Shown here: positions 16,437-20,442 of the stretch, piece by piece
Layout: every line of letters begins with the position of its first letter
Position numbering within the stretch: the first letter of the stretch is position 1
Origin: JACMJP01 sp046160675
GTDB taxonomy: Bacteria; Bacteroidota; Bacteroidia; Chitinophagales; BACL12
Direction: 5' to 3'
Assembly: GCA_046160675.1 (NCBI GenBank)
Contig: JBJXHH010000212.1
Location: 1 to 20,442 of the forward strand
DNA: 20,442 nucleotides
Notes under the pieces: model-generated
Database searches by the model: none
The model's input: the letters and a program-made list of their open reading frames with translations, nothing else
Told to the model about the DNA's origin: nothing
Position numbers and translations under genes: made by a program

Positions 16437-17054
16437 GTGTCAAAAAAAAACGCCCTTCTTATAGAACTCCAGTATTTACCAGCCATCCCCTGGATACAAC
16501 TGATTCAACAATATGAGAAAATTTACCTGGATGTGAAGGAACACTATGTGAAAGGAAGTTACCGAAACCGTTGTCATATTCTTGGACCCAACGGTTTGCA
16601 ACGCCTGAGCATACCCCTTCTCAAAGGAAAACACCAGCATTCTGCTATGGAAGATGTCTCCATTTCTTATGAAACGCATTGGCAGAAAGATCACTGGCTT
16701 TCTCTTTGTTCTGCTTACAGGCGTTCACCTTATTTTGAATATTATGAAGACATTTTTTATCCCTTTTATCACACCAAGCATGAAAAACTCTTTTACTTCA
16801 ACTATGAATTGTTAAAATGTATTTTTAAAATACTTGGCATACAAAAAGAAATTACTTTTACAGAAGATTATATTAAACCCGGAGCCGCAGGGTTTGATGA
16901 TTACAGAACAATGATATCTCCAAAAAAAGAAAATTCAGCTTTGCCTTCAACCAGCGCTTATTCCCAGGTATTCAGCGACAGGTTTCCCTTTCATGCAAAC
17001 CTTAGCATTTTTGATCTGATTTGTAATACAGGAAATAAATTTTTTACAAAATGA
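16437..17054 (+). CDS. WbqC-like family protein
   Basis: This protein of about 205 residues matches the WbqC family, found in polysaccharide/O-antigen loci but of unproven biochemistry. Motifs in order: LIELQYLPAIPWIQLIQQYEKIYLD, YRNRCHI, LSIPLLKGK, HWQKDHWLSLCSAYRRSPYFEYYED, and near the end YSQVFSDRFPFHANLSIFDLICNTGN. The open frame reaches an ATG at 16317, but that would overlap the divergent GWxTD gene and add residues outside the family. I therefore prefer the GTG at 16437 (MSKKNALLIELQYLP). No clear ribosome-binding site decides it. The stop overlaps the next gene's start by four bases (ATGA), so the two are translationally coupled. Confidence 0.85.
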   Translation: MSKKNALLIELQYLPAIPWIQLIQQYEKIYLDVKEHYVKGSYRNRCHILGPNGLQRLSIPLLKGKHQHSAMEDVSISYETHWQKDHWLSLCSAYRRSPYFEYYEDIFYPFYHTKHEKLFYFNYELLKCIFKILGIQKEITFTEDYIKPGAAGFDDYRTMISPKKENSALPSTSAYSQVFSDRFPFHANLSIFDLICNTGNKFFTK

Positions 17055-18568
17055 AACGTAAACTCTTTCTGCTTCTATTTGCCTATGTGCTTGTAATGTA
17101 CGCATTTGCACAACAGCCCTCTTTCATATCAGACAGCCTTGACAATTATGTGCAGCGGGAAATGCAGCGGTGGAACATTCCCGGGATTGCCATTGCAATT
17201 GTGAAAGATGATCAAGTTATTGTGTCGAAAGGCTACGGTGTAACTGATCTTGATACAAAGCAACCGGTAAATGAAAATACTTTGTTCATGATAGCCAGCA
17301 ATACGAAAATTTTCACTGGTACTTCTTTAGCATTATTACATCACCAGGGAAGGTTATCATTGGAGGATAAAGTGATAAGCCATCTACCCTACTTCAGAAT
17401 GTACAATGATACACTTACACAAATGGTAACAATTGAAGATGTACTTTCTCATCGCTTAGGTTTTGAAACATTTCAAGGAGATTTTTATAACTGGTACAAT
17501 AATGTTTCAAGAAAAGAAATCATTCAGAACATAGCAAAAAACAAACCTATGCACCAGTTCCGGGATACTTGGGGTTATTGCAATGCCGGTTTTGTTGTGG
17601 CCGGAGAAGTACTTCATGCAGTAACAGATACCACCTGGGATGATTATATTCAACATCATTTTTTCAACCCTCTGGAAATGACAAGGTCTTCTACAACACA
17701 TGCAAAAATTGTAAATGACAAGAATGCCTGTAAACCCTACACCATGTTTCAAAACAAATTGGTTGAATTAGGTTATGATAATATTGATAACATCGGCCCA
17801 TGTGCATCCATTAACTCCTGTACAAATGATCTTACACACTGGATGCAAGTGCAACTCAATTCAGGCAGGTACAATGGGCAACAAGTTTTTCCAGCAGAAG
17901 TGATACAAGAAACACGGAAGCCTCGTTCTATTGAAGGCTCTGTCAATTCTACATTATTCCCCAGCAAACATTTTGAACTCTACGGATTAGGCATACAAAT
18001 GAATGACTACAATGGCAGAGAAATGATTTGGCACACAGGCGGAGCCGATGGTTTTGTTACTAGTGTATGTTTTATACCGGAAGAAAAGTTGGGTATAGCC
18101 ATACTTACAAATACAGATGCTAACTACTTTTTTCTTGCTGCACTCTACCAGGTAATTGAATCGTACTTTGAAATGCCTTACAGGAATATGAGTGAAATAT
18201 TTTATACTTTTTATGAGCGGAATACTACAAATGAAAATAAAAAAAGAGATGAATGGCATAAGCAGACCCAATCATTCAAATCCGAAATAGACCTGAAAAA
18301 ATTTTCCGGTACATATAAGGATGCAGTGTATGGTGAAATGGAAATTAAACTGGAAAAGGGAGCCTTAAAAATGTATTTCGCTCATCATCCTCAACTTACT
18401 GGTAAACTTGTTCCACTTAGTGATAGTTCTTTCCTCTGCACTTACTACCCTATTAACTGGGGAGTGAAAGAGATCCCTTTTAAAATGGAAAACGGGAATG
18501 TAAAGTCAGTAACAGTAACTGTAAATAGTTTTATTGATTATTTGCCTTATGAATTTATAAAACAGTGA
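17051..18568 (+). CDS. serine hydrolase of the beta-lactamase class C / S12 family
   Basis: This 505-residue exported hydrolase has a signal peptide cleaved near YAFA/QQP (residue 20). The penicillin-binding fold has SxxK at 83-86 (ASNTK, nucleophile Ser83, base Lys86), YxN at 177-179 (GYCNAG) and HTG at 328-330 (WHTGGADG). A C-terminal DUF3471-like beta domain covers about 405-505 (LKKFSGTYKDAVYGEMEI). Families like this include beta-lactamases, esterases and D-amino peptidases; which one cannot be told. The segment LSHRLGF replaces the more usual LSHTSGL. It overlaps the WbqC stop by four bases and is followed after six bases by the 2H gene, so the three form a compact operon. Confidence 0.92.
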   Translation: MKRKLFLLLFAYVLVMYAFAQQPSFISDSLDNYVQREMQRWNIPGIAIAIVKDDQVIVSKGYGVTDLDTKQPVNENTLFMIASNTKIFTGTSLALLHHQGRLSLEDKVISHLPYFRMYNDTLTQMVTIEDVLSHRLGFETFQGDFYNWYNNVSRKEIIQNIAKNKPMHQFRDTWGYCNAGFVVAGEVLHAVTDTTWDDYIQHHFFNPLEMTRSSTTHAKIVNDKNACKPYTMFQNKLVELGYDNIDNIGPCASINSCTNDLTHWMQVQLNSGRYNGQQVFPAEVIQETRKPRSIEGSVNSTLFPSKHFELYGLGIQMNDYNGREMIWHTGGADGFVTSVCFIPEEKLGIAILTNTDANYFFLAALYQVIESYFEMPYRNMSEIFYTFYERNTTNENKKRDEWHKQTQSFKSEIDLKKFSGTYKDAVYGEMEIKLEKGALKMYFAHHPQLTGKLVPLSDSSFLCTYYPINWGVKEIPFKMENGNVKSVTVTVNSFIDYLPYEFIKQ

Positions 18569-18574
18569 AATGTG

Positions 18575-19150
18575 ATGGCTGAAAAATACTCAGTGGCAAT
18601 AATGCCTTCAGGTCATGTGAAGGTTGATGTTATAAAAATAAAGAATGAATTAAAAAACATCATCGGCATTTATTCCGCCTCTTCTTCTGAGCCGCAAATC
18701 ACACTGTTCGAATTTGATGCTGATGAAAACAAGTTACAGCTTTATGACAGGAAAATTCAACTGGTTTGTAACACTGTTGAAGCTTTCATGATCTCCTGCA
18801 AAGATTTTAGTGAGTTTTACTGGAACAAAACCATCTATGTTGCATTGGAAGAACGATCAACAAACCTCATCACTCAACTGCGCAAAAAACTTTCAGCAGA
18901 ACTGAAACATGGAAAATATGATGAAGAAGTAAATTTTGAATCCGGAAAAAGCCCGCATATTACTATTGCAAGGACACTTTCTGAAGATATGTACAAAACA
19001 GCTACAAAATACTTTCACAACAAAAAGTTTTCAGGCAACTTCCAGTGCGAAAATATTGTTTTAAGAAAACTTGTTTCAGCCAGCAACTTTACAAAGTATG
19101 AAGTTGTTAAACCTTACACATTCGCAAAACAGAATTTGACATTGTTCTGA
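18575..19150 (+). CDS. 2H phosphoesterase / 2'-5' RNA ligase-like protein with one altered motif
   Basis: This 191-residue cytosolic protein resembles the 2'-5' RNA ligase (2H) superfamily. The opening MAEKYSVAIMPSGHVKVDV and the second motif PHITIAR (His128, Thr130) fit. The first motif reads PQITLFEF, with Gln41 (CAA, 18695-18697) where the family has His. Since both HxT histidines normally carry out catalysis, cyclic phosphodiesterase or ligase activity may be lost or changed. I chose the ATG at 18575 over the GTG at 18572; it is six bases after the serine hydrolase stop. The assignment to the superfamily is good; the activity is not predictable. Confidence 0.75.
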   Translation: MAEKYSVAIMPSGHVKVDVIKIKNELKNIIGIYSASSSEPQITLFEFDADENKLQLYDRKIQLVCNTVEAFMISCKDFSEFYWNKTIYVALEERSTNLITQLRKKLSAELKHGKYDEEVNFESGKSPHITIARTLSEDMYKTATKYFHNKKFSGNFQCENIVLRKLVSASNFTKYEVVKPYTFAKQNLTLF

Positions 19151-19161
19151 GGCCGTCAAGT

Positions 19162-19199
19162 TTTCTTTATCAACCGGGAAAAACTGGTTGATAAAGAAA
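19162..19199. terminator. bidirectional terminator between convergent genes
   Basis: A perfect 14-bp inverted repeat, TTTCTTTATCAACC (19162-19175) with its complement at 19186-19199, surrounds a 10-base loop. It lies 12 bases after the 2H gene stop and 14 bases before the stop of the convergent barrel-protein gene. Confidence 0.6.
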
Positions 19200-19212
19200 C
19201 CCTTCAATGATT

Positions 19213-19878
19213 TCAGAAACTGAACCCATACCCCAAAGAAAAATAAAAGGGCAAGAGTGGGGTTGATACAAACTTCTCTGTTTTTATCATACCTGTATTC
19301 ATGGTTATGGCACTTTGCTTAAAGTTCAGCCCGGCTTGCAAACCGTAGTAATAATTTCCGCCTGCATCAGGTTCATACCAGCCATCAACAGCATCAGCAT
19401 AATTTCCAAGATATGCATCTGTATGTTTAAAATGCGAAACTATCGCTTTGTCAAAACCAAACTCTCCTGCAGCAAACCACTTAGGCCTGTAATACCCGAT
19501 AATGCCTGAAGCATCACAGCCGAAGTTGGTGATACGCACAAAACTCCCGTCATATTTTCTGAAAACGCCGTTCACTTTTCCGCTGAATTGAAAGTTGTTG
19601 TAAGAAACCAGACGGATATTTCCGCCGATTTCCGTTTTGAGATCATCAAACAGGTATTCGCCTGAAGGAACAGTAACATCTACATGCGCAATAACGGGAA
19701 AGAACAAGTTTAATGAATGGCTGTACCCCGCCCTTGCAATCATGCCGAACTCCAATCCTGCGTCAACGTACACAGAGTTTTTATTTTCTTCAGATAAAGC
19801 TGCCCAGTTAAAAGTTTGAGTAAAAGATGCTGACACAACAATGTAACTCAGCAAAAGAAATACGATCTTATTTTTCAT
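19213..19878 (-). CDS. putative outer-membrane beta-barrel protein
   Basis: This 221-residue protein has a signal peptide ending near SASFTQ/TFN. The mature part alternates hydrophobic and polar residues, is rich in aromatic residues and glycine, and ends in YFSLGYGFSF, a C-terminal aromatic typical of outer-membrane barrels. I cannot name the family. Its ATG is 12 bases after the stop of the upstream alpha/beta hydrolase, so the two are probably co-transcribed. Confidence 0.75.
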   Translation of the reverse strand: MKNKIVFLLLSYIVVSASFTQTFNWAALSEENKNSVYVDAGLEFGMIARAGYSHSLNLFFPVIAHVDVTVPSGEYLFDDLKTEIGGNIRLVSYNNFQFSGKVNGVFRKYDGSFVRITNFGCDASGIIGYYRPKWFAAGEFGFDKAIVSHFKHTDAYLGNYADAVDGWYEPDAGGNYYYGLQAGLNFKQSAITMNTGMIKTEKFVSTPLLPFYFSLGYGFSF

Positions 19879-19890
19879 TTTCAGTAATTT

Positions 19891-20442
19891 TTATAATGAG
19901 TCAAAATATTCAATCATAATGGGAAATGTGATATTCCAGCCTTCTTCCAAGGAGATCATATCATGGCCTACCCCGGGAATTTTATGCAACTCAACTGAAG
20001 GATACACAGAAGAAATTTTTTCAGCCCATGCATCTGTATAGACAAGGTTCAATTCGCTGTAAATAAACAGAACGGGTTTTGTATAATTTTCAATCCCTGT
20101 AGAAAAATCAGGATTATTTTCCTGCGCAAGTTGAAATAATGTACTGTTTACTACTGCTCCCTGCCGCCAAAATGAACCCGGAGCATACGTAGTTTCATCT
20201 GTAATTGTATTTTCTGCAGCAAGCAAGCCGAATTTATAATCAAGGATTTCATGATCATTTTCCTCGCCTGTAAGAAACTGGTCGAGAAAGAATGCGTCAT
20301 TCAGTATTTCACCCCAGAAACTAAAATCTTGTGAGTTTACAACATACTCCACTACATCATCCCACTTTAAACCTCCGGGCTCACAAACAATCAAACCATC
20401 CACCGCATCAGGATATTTTCCGGTATATGCCGTTGCCATCAT
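19891..20442 (-). CDS. alpha/beta hydrolase (N-terminus outside window)
   Basis: This is the last 183 residues of an alpha/beta-fold hydrolase; the frame is open to the right edge, where MMATAYTGKYPDAVDGLIVCEPGG corresponds to the helix and strand just after the nucleophile elbow. The GxSxG serine therefore lies beyond the window. The acid region is FIYSELNLVYTDAWAEKI and the catalytic histidine is in IPGVGHDMISLEE. The methionine at the edge is internal, not a start. Substrate unknown. It is upstream of the barrel-protein gene with a 12-base gap. Confidence 0.85.
   Translation of the reverse strand: MMATAYTGKYPDAVDGLIVCEPGGLKWDDVVEYVVNSQDFSFWGEILNDAFFLDQFLTGEENDHEILDYKFGLLAAENTITDETTYAPGSFWRQGAVVNSTLFQLAQENNPDFSTGIENYTKPVLFIYSELNLVYTDAWAEKISSVYPSVELHKIPGVGHDMISLEEGWNITFPIMIEYFDSL

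Overview
The window comes from a member of the Bacteroidota, most likely a Chitinophagaceae-like or related gliding lineage. The evidence is a TonB-dependent receptor with a carboxypeptidase-regulatory N-terminus, two secreted proteins with type IX secretion (T9SS) sorting domains (one type A, one type B), a GWxTD-domain protein, an OmpA/PD40 lipoprotein-style envelope protein, AT-rich intergenic DNA, weak Shine-Dalgarno signals and several TAnnTTTG (-7) promoter boxes. It looks like chromosomal core/envelope DNA. I see no transposase, prophage or CRISPR array, and no gap between genes exceeds about 170 bases.

Layout. 1-1762 (-): 5' part of a TonB-dependent outer-membrane receptor, running off the left edge. 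1929-2687 (+): YdfG-like short-chain dehydrogenase. 2732-8145 (-): M61 glycyl aminopeptidase-like protease, OmpA/PD40 protein, a five-helix membrane protein and a LolD-type ABC ATPase, in reverse order of transcription. 8247-11681 (+): a 1144-residue T9SS protein whose catalytic core is recognisably PNGase F-like but is interrupted by about 517 extra residues containing a LamG-type domain. 11745-11828 (+): tRNA-Leu(GAG) with a good promoter. 11931-12836 (-): XerD-like recombinase, divergent from 12918-13746 (+) aroQ and a tiny protein that is little more than a signal peptide plus a type B T9SS sorting domain. 13756-16369 (-): GWxTD protein followed by a family 2 glycosyltransferase. 16437-19150 (+): tightly packed WbqC-like protein, class C beta-lactamase-like serine hydrolase and 2H phosphoesterase-like protein. 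19213-20442 (-): a small outer-membrane barrel protein downstream of an alpha/beta hydrolase that is cut by the right edge.

How the parts fit. Many products act at the cell envelope: nutrient receptor, OmpA peptidoglycan anchor, lipoprotein-release ATPase, surface glycosyltransferase and WbqC (both usually found near polysaccharide/O-antigen loci), and secreted hydrolases. The most interesting gene is the split PNGase F-like protein, a probable T9SS-exported enzyme or glycan-binding protein acting on N-glycoproteins outside the cell. At a regulatory level, several genes (M61, lolD, aroQ, the glycosyltransferase) have a -7-type box only 6-7 bases before the start codon, suggesting leaderless or nearly leaderless mRNAs.
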